This document shows positions 28,450-36,768 of a stretch of DNA of 38,376 bases, piece after piece. Each line of letters opens with the position of its first letter. The stretch's first letter is position 1. The position numbers and the translations under genes are program-made. The DNA is from Candidatus Uhrbacteria bacterium. Lineage in GTDB: Bacteria > Patescibacteriota > Patescibacteriia > UBA9934. The stretch lies in contig CALRCK010000003.1 in the NCBI GenBank assembly GCA_943354605.1, forward strand, positions 149,609-187,984, written 5' to 3'. Under the pieces are notes generated by a model. That model made no database searches. It saw nothing but the letters and a program-made list of their open reading frames with translations, and had not been told where the DNA came from.

Positions 28450-28846
28450 TGAGATACGTTATGGTTAATTGTAAACACGTGGCAAATGTTCCCCAAAGCA
28501 GATACGGGATGTTGGCGTAGACAACCCAACGCAAATCAGGCGAAGCATTCCAAATAGCATAAAGTGCCCAAACGAGCGTACCGACGACGAGCAAGATATC
28601 GAGCGATGCAAGGAGATTATTTTTGAGGCCAAATTGTATTGGCGTAAAAGCAAAGTTGAAAAGTAAATTGAGCGCAAATGGCAGTGCCACCATCCACGGG
28701 ATTTGCTTGGTGAATGCTTTGTAAAACACAGTACCAAAAGAAACAGCGATAATCGCATACAGCACCGTCCACACCGGCCCAAAAAGCCAGGAGGGCGGTG
28801 CCCATGTCGGTTTGATAAGTTGTGAGTACCAGTTGTAGGTGTTCAT
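28442..28846 (-). CDS. tspO: TspO/MBR family protein
   Basis: WYSQLIKPTWAPPSWLFGPVWTVLYAIIAVS; start MNTYNWY at 28846. Confidence 0.92.
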   Translation of the reverse strand: MNTYNWYSQLIKPTWAPPSWLFGPVWTVLYAIIAVSFGTVFYKAFTKQIPWMVALPFALNLLFNFAFTPIQFGLKNNLLASLDILLVVGTLVWALYAIWNASPDLRWVVYANIPYLLWGTFATCLQLTITYLNA

Positions 28847-28850
28847 GGGA

Positions 28851-29780
28851 TTATTTTCCTGGTTCAATAACATCATTTGGGTATATGGGTTCGACTCCTT
28901 CCATATTAATTTCCCTTGGCTTATGCACAATTTTATTATAAGAAGAAATAATTTCTTCTAGTCTTTTATAAGAGCTCACATCTCTTACCAATTCTTTGTT
29001 TGTTAGCGGATCTATAGGACTTAGCAGTCTCTTATACATGATATGTAATAGAGGTGATGGTATAGCGTACGTTAAAGAAGTGTTATTTGTGTAGGTGATA
29101 AGTTTTCCATCATCAGTTTTTGCTAACACTTTCGTCTCAGGTAAACCGGCAAAGAGAATAGCGGTAACTTTTCCGTTTTCTATGTTAAATATGGGTGAAC
29201 CGCTTGAACCACCTTGGGTTACTGCTTCCACTATTATTGCGTGAGGAGATTCGCAAACAAAAGGAAGTATCGCGCTAACAATTCCTTTTTGTAAAACAGG
29301 AGAAAGTTGATGAATCCAGCCAGCAGACCTTAACGTAGTGGTTCCCATGGGAAATCCAGAAACCAAAACATTATCCCCCTCCTCGACATTTAATTTTTCA
29401 TCGATTTCAACAATCGGTAATCCCTTTGCCTTTACATAGATGGCGCCTATATCAGGAATTTCCTCGCCGTAACTAACTCCTTGTACTTTTTCGAGTTTGC
29501 TACTTGTTACGGCTTCTACTTCAAGCGGTATCGACAACATTCCTTCAGGAGTGTTACGAAAGAGCATAACTCTAATCGGCACTGAATCAGGCTCGTCCTT
29601 CCTTCGAGGGAGATTCGTGATTGCTTTTATCACATGATTATTTGTCAGGATGACTCCGTCTTCATGCACAATAAAACCCGTCCCTATAATATCTGGAAAG
29701 TCGGGATTTCTTGATAATTTGGCAACAATTGCAACAATAGACGGCTTAACTTTTTTATATATTTCTGAAGAATTGCTCAT
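28851..29780 (-). CDS. trypsin-like serine protease (S1C/HtrA-like catalytic domain)
   Basis: GTGFIVHEDGVILTNNHVI, GAIYVKAKGLPIVEI, VTQGGSSGSPIFN. Confidence 0.82.
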   Translation of the reverse strand: MSNSSEIYKKVKPSIVAIVAKLSRNPDFPDIIGTGFIVHEDGVILTNNHVIKAITNLPRRKDEPDSVPIRVMLFRNTPEGMLSIPLEVEAVTSSKLEKVQGVSYGEEIPDIGAIYVKAKGLPIVEIDEKLNVEEGDNVLVSGFPMGTTTLRSAGWIHQLSPVLQKGIVSAILPFVCESPHAIIVEAVTQGGSSGSPIFNIENGKVTAILFAGLPETKVLAKTDDGKLITYTNNTSLTYAIPSPLLHIMYKRLLSPIDPLTNKELVRDVSSYKRLEEIISSYNKIVHKPREINMEGVEPIYPNDVIEPGK

Positions 29781-29786
29781 AAATTT

Positions 29787-30638
29787 TTACTCCACTGGAC
29801 ACGTATTTTTACCCATCGCCGCATAAAAGCCACACCAGCTAAAAATTGCTTCAAATAATGCAAAGCCGGAGAAGAATATGAGGATTGGGCTCCATGTGGT
29901 GGTGATGGCCCATAGGAGCAACGCTACGCCGATAGCAATACGAATCAAGCGGTCTTTCTTTCCGATATTTTTGGCAACGCCACGGGGAGAATTTTTGGCA
30001 ACCCTTTTTAAAATCGCACGGTAGATGAGGCCGACAATACCGGCAAGGAGATACATAATGACGATAAGCCCCCAGCCAAACGGCGAGAGGATAAAGTTGA
30101 TGGGCGATTCGTTAAAGAAATTCTTTTTGAGTTGTGGGATGAGGGTGAGTGCGTTTAAACCTTCTTTGCCGTCAAACTTCTCTATCTCACCTATGGCGAG
30201 CGAGTACTTGCTGTCGTTATTACTACTCCACACGCGAATCTCATAGGTACCAGCATCAGCCCGAACCTTGTACTCTGGTCCTTGCCAGTAGGTGTCGTGG
30301 CCAAATTCTTCAAAAAATTGCTTCCACGCAAATGTCGCGCCATCGAGCACGGCGATTTGTTTGCCGTCTTTTAGAACCACTGCTGACACATCTTTCTTTT
30401 GCCCTGCTATGTCCGGCACCAAGACTCCGACATACAGATCAAATGGGACGGTGGCGTTTATGGTATATACATCGGGCTCGCCTGTAAGTTTGCCGTAATA
30501 TGCTTTGGAAACTTCAGGGCTCGGCACAGTCGTTAATCGGCTCTCGGTGATGCGTGGCTGATGAGCCAATGCTAAAGTTGGCAGCAACAAAAGCGTAAGG
30601 AGAGCGAGAGGTATTACTTTGGATAATTTTATGGTCAT
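29787..30638 (-). CDS. secreted/membrane protein with C-terminal DUF2892-like domain
   Basis: Signal peptide; C-terminus NIGKKDRLIRIAIGVALLLWAI...GFALFEAIFSWCGFYAAMGKNTCP. Confidence 0.65.
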   Translation of the reverse strand: MTIKLSKVIPLALLTLLLLPTLALAHQPRITESRLTTVPSPEVSKAYYGKLTGEPDVYTINATVPFDLYVGVLVPDIAGQKKDVSAVVLKDGKQIAVLDGATFAWKQFFEEFGHDTYWQGPEYKVRADAGTYEIRVWSSNNDSKYSLAIGEIEKFDGKEGLNALTLIPQLKKNFFNESPINFILSPFGWGLIVIMYLLAGIVGLIYRAILKRVAKNSPRGVAKNIGKKDRLIRIAIGVALLLWAITTTWSPILIFFSGFALFEAIFSWCGFYAAMGKNTCPVE

Positions 30639-30640
30639 AC

Positions 30641-30838
30641 TTATTTTTGTATCAAATCATCAACCTTAATCTCGAGCGCCTTGGCTATCTTAGACAAGGT
30701 GTCGATTGTTGGGTTTTGATTGACTCCATTCTCAATCTTAACAATCGTATTGAGAGACAAATCAGCAAGTCTGGCGACCTTTTCGAGGGAATAGCCCTTT
30801 TCAGCTCTAATTTTTTTTAAACTACTTGCTATGCCCAT
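30641..30838 (-). CDS. XRE-family helix-turn-helix regulator
   Basis: LKKIRAEKGYSLEKVARLADLSLNTIVKIENGVNQNPTIDTLSKIAKALEIKVDDLI. Confidence 0.92.
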   Translation of the reverse strand: MGIASSLKKIRAEKGYSLEKVARLADLSLNTIVKIENGVNQNPTIDTLSKIAKALEIKVDDLIQK

Positions 30839-30936
30839 ATGAAATCTTGTTATAATTTAGTATATAGAATATAATATAAAGTATGGATTCTTTACATTTA
30901 AATCATACCTAATTTATGAGCAAAAGTAAATTGAAA

Positions 30937-31138
30937 ACGGCGAAGCAAAACCAAAAATTTCCTTTCCATTTCTTTTTCCGCTTCGCGGCGGAGGGGTGGG
31001 GGGAGGAGACGCGAGAAAAATGCAGGGAAATTTTTTGGTTTTTGCACACGCGAGTCCGCGAGCGTGTCCGAGGCGCGCATCATTGGTCGTCAGGGTTTAA
31101 TTCAAAATACATTCGAACTTCGTTCAATACACACCGCC
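30937..31138 (-). repeat. 202-bp inverted repeat Y, right copy
   Basis: Reverse complement of 25710..25911. Confidence 0.95.
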
Positions 31139-31253
31139 AAAATTCGGAATCAGAAGAAACGGATAAAGCGGGGTCGCGCCGCAGGCGCGACACTAATGCA
31201 TTCCCCCCGCCGAATCCAGAATCCAAAAGGGTTTTCCACGCTCCGCGTGGCTC
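31134..31253 (-). repeat. 120-bp inverted repeat P, left copy
   Basis: Reverse complement of 32658..32777; shares core ccgcc with repeat Y. Confidence 0.95.
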
Positions 31254-31274
31254 GTCGTTTGCCAATACAAATCT

Positions 31275-32840
31275 ATGAATAATCAAACCAAAAAGTTTTT
31301 CATATATACTCGCAAGTCTACGGACGACAAAGACAGACAAGTCCGCAGTATTTCTGACCAGTTAGTGGAATTGAAAGAGTTAGCGTTGAAAGAGCAACTG
31401 GAAGTGGTAGATGTCTTTGTCGAAAAGCAGACCGCCAAAATACCAGGTCGCCCCGTGTTTAACGAAATGATGTTGAGAATGGAAGCGGGCGAAGCGTCTG
31501 GTATTTTGGCGTGGCATCCCGATAGACTTGCTCGTAACTCGGTAGATGGAGGAAAAATCATCTACCTCGTTGATACTGGCGTAATCGTAGAAATGAAGTT
31601 TCCAACTTTTTGGTTTGATCCGACACCGCAAGGCAAATTCATGCTCTCAATAGCTTTTTCGCAATCCAAGTATTATGTGGACAATTTAAGTGAAAATATC
31701 AAACGCGGACATCGCAACAAAGTGAAAGACGGAATATGGCCTCAAATGTCTCCGATTGGATATGTGAATGAAAAAGGAAAAGGTATTGTGCCACATCCCG
31801 ACTTAGCACCACTAGTTCGTAAGACATTTGAGGCGTATGCAACTGGAAACTTCACTTTGCGGGAAGTCCGCGACAAGTTTAACGCGCTTGGATTGAAGCG
31901 AAAAAGCGGCAGAGAGCTTGCGGTGTCGAATTATCAAAAACTTCTCAAAAATCCTATTTACACTGGCTTAATGCGATATAACGGAGAGATTTTTGAGGGT
32001 AAGCACGAACCAATTATCACAAAGAAACTTTTTGATTCAGTTCAGGAAGTGATGAGCCGAAAATCTAAACCCCATTCCAAAGGTCTAAAACCATTTTTGT
32101 ATAGAGGATTTTTCCGTTGCGGAGAATGTGGTTGTTTCATTACCACCGAACAACAAAAAGGTCATAACTATCTCCGCTGTACCAAACGGAAAAATCCTTG
32201 TACTCAAAAGTATGTCCGCGAGGAGCTCATCACTTCTCAAATTCAAAATGAAATCAAAAAAGTTTCTTTGCCACTCGATTGGGCAAGATGGATGATTGCC
32301 GAAAATGCAAAAGATCGGCAATCCGAAGTCCAATCGAGTACGCTTTTTGCGGATAGTATTAAAGCCGAAATTTCTCTTTTGGATTCTAAAATAGAGAAGC
32401 TGATGAGTGCCTATCTTGAAAGTGCGTTGTCGCTCGAAGAATATCGTGAAGCTAAAAACAAGTTAGTTAATCAAAATCAGCTTCTCAAAGAGAAATTATC
32501 GGCTTTTGAGCAAAAAGCGAATAATCGGTTCGAACTTACCGAAAAGTTTTTGAAATACAATATGGAATTGGCAAACGACCGAACAAATGAAGAAAATACT
32601 CATTTGTTCAAAAAAGTCGGTTCGAACTTTCAAATTAAGGATCGAACCGTACTTTTTGAGCCACGCGGAGCGTGGAAAACCCTTTTGGATTCTGGATTCG
32701 GCGGGGGGAATGCATTAGTGTCGCGCCTGCGGCGCGACCCCGCTTTATCCGTTTCTTCTGATTCCGAATTTTGGCGGAGAGAAGAGGATTCGAACCTCTG
32801 GTACCTTGCGGTACGCAGGTTTAGCAAACCTGTGCCTTAA
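31275..32840 (+). CDS. large serine recombinase (resolvase/recombinase/zinc-ribbon domains); 3' end runs into repeat P and antisense tRNA-Ser
   Basis: FFIYTRKSTDDKDRQVRSISDQ, WHPDRLARNSVDGG, FRCGECGCFITTEQQKGHNYLRCTKRKNPC. Confidence 0.93.
   Translation: MNNQTKKFFIYTRKSTDDKDRQVRSISDQLVELKELALKEQLEVVDVFVEKQTAKIPGRPVFNEMMLRMEAGEASGILAWHPDRLARNSVDGGKIIYLVDTGVIVEMKFPTFWFDPTPQGKFMLSIAFSQSKYYVDNLSENIKRGHRNKVKDGIWPQMSPIGYVNEKGKGIVPHPDLAPLVRKTFEAYATGNFTLREVRDKFNALGLKRKSGRELAVSNYQKLLKNPIYTGLMRYNGEIFEGKHEPIITKKLFDSVQEVMSRKSKPHSKGLKPFLYRGFFRCGECGCFITTEQQKGHNYLRCTKRKNPCTQKYVREELITSQIQNEIKKVSLPLDWARWMIAENAKDRQSEVQSSTLFADSIKAEISLLDSKIEKLMSAYLESALSLEEYREAKNKLVNQNQLLKEKLSAFEQKANNRFELTEKFLKYNMELANDRTNEENTHLFKKVGSNFQIKDRTVLFEPRGAWKTLLDSGFGGGNALVSRLRRDPALSVSSDSEFWRREEDSNLWYLAVRRFSKPVP
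32658..32777 (+). repeat. 120-bp inverted repeat P, right copy
   Basis: Reverse complement of 31134..31253; overlaps the recombinase 3' end and tRNA-Ser 3' end. Confidence 0.95.
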
Positions 32841-32859
32841 GCCACTCGGCCACCTCTCC
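32772..32859 (-). tRNA. tRNA-Ser(GCT), CCA encoded
   Basis: GGAGAGGTGGCCGAGTGGCTTAAGGCACAGGTTTGCTAAACCTGCGTACCGCAAGGTACCAGAGGTTCGAATCCTCTTCTCTCCGCCA; anticodon loop TTGCTAA, long variable arm. Confidence 0.95.
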
Positions 32860-32865
32860 ATATTC

Positions 32866-32992
32866 GTAGAACGCACCTATTTGGCCTATTTTCGGCTCGC
32901 CGCGTCGTAAAGTCGCTCACCGTACCATGAAGTACGCCTCGCGACATTTACTCCTAGCTCACCGAAACTAGCCGCAAATAGCTGTGTTCTAC
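32866..32992 (-). other. tRNA-upstream hairpin element, copy 1
   Basis: gtagaac...gttctac ends; homologous to 33721..33845; ends 6 nt upstream of tRNA-Ser. Confidence 0.8.
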
Positions 32993-33127
32993 ACTCATCC
33001 AAATATCGCTGTTTCAGATTCTTTCGTCTCGATGAGTATTCTCGAAACTTCGCCAGTACTGTACCCAAGATAATCGATATATTCAAGGAGGGCGCAGAGG
33101 AGAGTGATTCTTTGCTATACTATCCAC

Positions 33128-33652
33128 ATGCCAGCCAAGAATGTAGAAAATCCAGAGGAAGAGATTCAAGAAACCATCGACGCTGGGGAGCCGATGATGA
33201 GTTGGGAATCGTGGGAATTCCCGTATGTTGAGCGTTCCAAGCGGTGGTACGTGATTGCGTCCACGATTGGGCTTTTTCTGATTTTGTACGCCCTGTTCAC
33301 CGGAAACTTTATCTTTGGCATCATCGTGCTCATGTTCGCGGTGATTACATTGATTCGCGACTTGAAGCGCCCGTCCCGCGTGCCTGTGCATATCACGAGC
33401 AAGGGCTTGGTGTTCGGCGAGGCATTCTTCCCCTTTGAGGACATTCGTGATTTTTCGCTCACCTACGACCCCCCAGACATCAACAATCTCTATGTTGATT
33501 TCCACGGACGTTTCCAGCCCATGCTTTCAATTGGACTTGAGGATTTAAACCCCAACGAGATCCGGAGCACGCTTCTCCCCTTTGTTTTTGAAAACCTTGA
33601 ACGCGAAGGCGAGAGTTTGACAGATGTGTTGCGCAGAGTGTATAAACTCTAA
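33128..33652 (+). CDS. hypothetical protein with two TM segments (PH-domain-like?)
   Basis: 174-aa MPAKNVENPEEEIQETIDAGEP...RRVYKL; ATG at 33128. Confidence 0.7.
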   Translation: MPAKNVENPEEEIQETIDAGEPMMSWESWEFPYVERSKRWYVIASTIGLFLILYALFTGNFIFGIIVLMFAVITLIRDLKRPSRVPVHITSKGLVFGEAFFPFEDIRDFSLTYDPPDINNLYVDFHGRFQPMLSIGLEDLNPNEIRSTLLPFVFENLEREGESLTDVLRRVYKL

Positions 33653-33720
33653 GCATTTTGTAAGATTTCTTAGAGATTTTACGTGATTCGATTCTCCAAG
33701 ATCGAGTGAATTCAGTTGAA

Positions 33721-33845
33721 GAGAACCGCACCAGTTTAGGCCAGTTTCGGTGCGCTAGGAGCAAAGTTCGCGAGACGTACATCTGCGTACGTTGAGCGAA
33801 TTTGCGACGCAGCAAGCCGAAAATGGACAAACTGGTGCGGTTCTC
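33721..33845 (+). other. tRNA-upstream hairpin element, copy 2
   Basis: Perfect 17-bp terminal inverted repeat gagaaccgcaccagttt/aaactggtgcggttctc; ends 3 nt upstream of tRNA-Arg. Confidence 0.85.
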
Positions 33846-33848
33846 CAA

Positions 33849-33925
33849 GCGCCCGTAGCTCAGTTGGATAGAGCATCAGATTGCGGATCTGAGGGTCGTA
33901 CGTTCGAGTCGTGCCGGGCGCACCA
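33849..33925 (+). tRNA. tRNA-Arg(GCG), CCA encoded
   Basis: GCGCCCGTAGCTCAGTTGGATAGAGCATCAGATTGCGGATCTGAGGGTCGTACGTTCGAGTCGTGCCGGGCGCACCA; anticodon loop TTGCGGA. Confidence 0.95.
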
Positions 33926-33957
33926 CAAAAAAATCTCCTGTAAGGGAGATTTTTTTG
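33926..33957 (+). terminator. terminator of tRNA-Arg
   Basis: aaaaaaatctcctgtaagggagattttttt. Confidence 0.85.
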
Positions 33958-34075
33958 TATTCCTACTTCTTCTTCACTCCACCCTTTGGTTTCTTCTTGT
34001 CCTTCTTCTGCGCATTATTTCCCTTTGCCATATCATTGTTTAGTAAATGATGCTTCTATTATGCCACAAATTTTA

Positions 34076-34101
34076 GTCATCCCCGCGTAGGCGGGGATGA
34101 C
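34076..34101. repeat. gtcatccccgcgtaggcggggatgac palindromic repeat
   Basis: Near-perfect palindrome; related copy at 8798..8820. Confidence 0.75.
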
Positions 34102-34122
34102 CGAACAGAGGAGATGAACCCG

Positions 34123-34935
34123 CTACGCTCGGCGAGCGATTGACGTGCCGATAAAGCTGATAACGAATAGACCAACGGCACACAGGACGATTGTGCCGCC
34201 GGTTGCGAGGTCGAAAGAGTACGATAGCCCAAGTCCGAGAAGCACACTCAGCAAAGAAACGACGATCGCGATGCCGATCGTTGTTTTGAATCCGCGATTG
34301 AACTGTGTTGCTGCGAGCACAGGAATCACCATCAACGCACCGACCAACAGGATTCCGACCACCCGCATCGAGACCGCGACCATTCCAGCTGTAAGGATCG
34401 CAAGAATCATACTCGAAAGCGTCACATTCACACCGTTCGCCCTGGCAATGTCCTCATCAAAGGAAAGAAGAAAAAACTGTGGATACATTTTCATCACTAT
34501 CCCCACGATACCCACACCTATTCCACCGATCATCCACAAGTCATCCACAGTTACTGTCGTGATGCTTCCAAAAAGATACGCGAGCACTCCCCCGTTGAAC
34601 TTCCCCACTGCGCTCATCGCTACAACAGCGAATGCGAGGGTTCCCGAAAGAAAAAGTGCCAACACCGCCTCGCCACCGAACTTGCCAGACAATCGGAGCT
34701 TCTCGATACCAATCGCGACGATGACCGAGACAACAATCGCGGCAAGAATCGGATTCACGCCAAGAATGATGCCGATCGCCACACCGGCCAACGACGCGTG
34801 CGACAACGTATCGGCGATGAGCGCGTATCGGCGAACCGTGAGGAATGTTCCAAGAATCGGCGCAACGATGCCGATAATGATTCCGGCGATCAGTGCACGC
34901 GTCAGAAAATCGTAGGCGAAGAAGTCTGCAAACAT
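34123..34935 (-). CDS. znuB: metal (Zn/Mn) ABC transporter permease, ABC-3 family
   Basis: MFADFFAYDFLTRALIAGIIIGIVAPILGTFLTVRRYALIADTLSHASLAGVAIG. Confidence 0.9.
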   Translation of the reverse strand: MFADFFAYDFLTRALIAGIIIGIVAPILGTFLTVRRYALIADTLSHASLAGVAIGIILGVNPILAAIVVSVIVAIGIEKLRLSGKFGGEAVLALFLSGTLAFAVVAMSAVGKFNGGVLAYLFGSITTVTVDDLWMIGGIGVGIVGIVMKMYPQFFLLSFDEDIARANGVNVTLSSMILAILTAGMVAVSMRVVGILLVGALMVIPVLAATQFNRGFKTTIGIAIVVSLLSVLLGLGLSYSFDLATGGTIVLCAVGLFVISFIGTSIARRA

Positions 34936-36095
34936 ATTAGTGCTTTTTTTCCGTAATACCACGCAGCTGCGAAGGTCGAAATTGGAACGGCGATAACGAG
35001 CGAAGCACCGCCAACAATTGCGCGGACCACTTCTTCCATCACATACTCCGCATTTAAAACGACCCATAGTGGAGGACCGCCATTCACGGCGAATAAGAGA
35101 AACAACGGGAACGAAGCGCCGGCGTAGGCCAGAGCAAGCGTGTTCACGAGGCTTGCAATGTGTTCTCTGCCAACTCGGAGCCCGCGCTTGTACAACTCTT
35201 TCCTCGTGAGCGATGAATCCGCGATCCCAATCTCTTCCACCGCCGCAACTTGCGCCGTCGTCACGTCGTCCAACACGCCAAGTGTGCCGATAATCATTCC
35301 GCCAAGGAGCAAGCCCTGAAGGTTGATTGATGGCAATGATCCAATTTGAAGGAACACCGCTTCTTCTGTTCCCGATCCCGACAGCTTCGCAAGGACGACG
35401 GCGATCATGGAGAATGCAACAGCGGCAATGAGCGTGACGAGCGTTGCGCCGAGAGAGATTCCACTTCGTTTATTCACGCCGTGCGCAAGCAGAATCGAAA
35501 TCACCGCAATCGAGAAGGCGCCAATGACGCTGACGGTTAGTGCGTCGTGACCGGCGATGATTGCCGGAATAACGCCGTATGCCAAAATACCCAAGCTCGC
35601 CGCAAGGCCGAAAAGCGACGTAATGCCGCGAATGCCACCAAAGAGAATCGCGAGGAGAAAAAACGCCGCAAGTCCAACGAGCACGCCAGGAATGCGTAGC
35701 TTATCCAGAATAACGTATCCCGATCCGCCAACGGTATCTGGTGCAACAATCACTGTGTCGCCAACAGAGAGCTTCTGCTGCTCAAACGTGCTGATAGTCG
35801 TTGAGTATTCAACCATCTCGTCCTTCCCGGCGTCTGGCCCATTATTCAACCGAACATTCACGCGCTGATACTTCTCGCTAAAGCCAGGATCCGTATTCTC
35901 GCCTTCGCTAAAAATGATCGTCACCTTCCCTGTGTAATACGACGGTGATGATGCGAAAACGGAATCCGCAGCAGGCGCCTCGGACGCCGACGGATTCACG
36001 GTCTCGGCCCGAAGTGACGCCGGAGATGAGGTACAAAAAATCAAAGCCAAAATCGCCAAAAGCAAGACCTGACCCCATTTTTTTTTAATGCCCAT
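34902..36095 (-). CDS. YibE/F family membrane protein
   Basis: N-terminal beta domain then multi-TM; GTLGVLDDVTTAQVAAVEEI, GREHIASLVNTLALAYAGASFPLFLLF. Confidence 0.9.
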   Translation of the reverse strand: MGIKKKWGQVLLLAILALIFCTSSPASLRAETVNPSASEAPAADSVFASSPSYYTGKVTIIFSEGENTDPGFSEKYQRVNVRLNNGPDAGKDEMVEYSTTISTFEQQKLSVGDTVIVAPDTVGGSGYVILDKLRIPGVLVGLAAFFLLAILFGGIRGITSLFGLAASLGILAYGVIPAIIAGHDALTVSVIGAFSIAVISILLAHGVNKRSGISLGATLVTLIAAVAFSMIAVVLAKLSGSGTEEAVFLQIGSLPSINLQGLLLGGMIIGTLGVLDDVTTAQVAAVEEIGIADSSLTRKELYKRGLRVGREHIASLVNTLALAYAGASFPLFLLFAVNGGPPLWVVLNAEYVMEEVVRAIVGGASLVIAVPISTFAAAWYYGKKALICLQTSSPTIF

Positions 36096-36768
36096 AGTGC
36101 TCGATGTTATGCATCACATCGTCCGGATGTCCGTGGCAAACAAGATGTCGATTCAGACAAAACACGCGCTCGACTTGGTGAGCGATCGCATCGGTGTCGT
36201 GAGAGACGAGCACAATCGTGAGACGCTTCTCATCGTGCAGCTTCCGGAGGAATGTGTAGAACTCTTCCTGGCTTCCAGGATCGATCGCTGATGTTGGCTC
36301 GTCGAGGAACAGCACGTCGGGGTTACCGGCCAATGCGCGAGCAATCATCGCACGCTGTCGCTCACCACCGGAAAGTGTGCCGATTCGACGGCCGGAAAGA
36401 TGAGAGATTCCCGTCGTCTTCATCGCGTCGTGAATACGTTGATCTCGATCGTGCGACGATTTCGCATCGAAGATCCCGCTTTCAACAACCTCCTGAACGG
36501 TTGCCGGAAATGTCACTTCTCCACTACTTGAACGCTGAGGAACGTATCCAATCTTTGATTTGGGGATCTTCACGTCAACCGTTCCGCTACTCGGAGTTGC
36601 AAGACCGAGTAATAATCGAAGCAACGTTGTCTTTCCCCCACCGTTCGGCCCGATAATACCGACGTACTCGCCGCGACCGATGGCGATCGAAATGTTGGAC
36701 AAAATATCTTTGCCGTCGATGCGATATGAAACGTCGTGGAGTGAAAGAATCGGCACTATTCCTGGCAT
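36085..36768 (-). CDS. znuC: metal ABC transporter ATP-binding protein
   Basis: GPNGGGKTTLLRLLLGL, LSGGERQRAMIARALAGNPDVLFLDEPTSAID. Confidence 0.93.
   Translation of the reverse strand: MPGIVPILSLHDVSYRIDGKDILSNISIAIGRGEYVGIIGPNGGGKTTLLRLLLGLATPSSGTVDVKIPKSKIGYVPQRSSSGEVTFPATVQEVVESGIFDAKSSHDRDQRIHDAMKTTGISHLSGRRIGTLSGGERQRAMIARALAGNPDVLFLDEPTSAIDPGSQEEFYTFLRKLHDEKRLTIVLVSHDTDAIAHQVERVFCLNRHLVCHGHPDDVMHNIEHYGH

Larger units (their letters stand above)
25709..32777. mobile_element. serine-recombinase-encoding element integrated at the tRNA-Ser(GCT) 3' end
   Basis: Direct core TGGCGG at 25709..25714 and 32772..32777; recombinase gene; AT-richer cargo; reconstructed empty site gives tRNA plus terminator. 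Confidence 0.8.

Noticed and set aside
34145-34915. 256-aa plus-strand ORF
   Set aside because: Antisense to the metal ABC permease; Thr/Ile/Pro-rich shadow frame.
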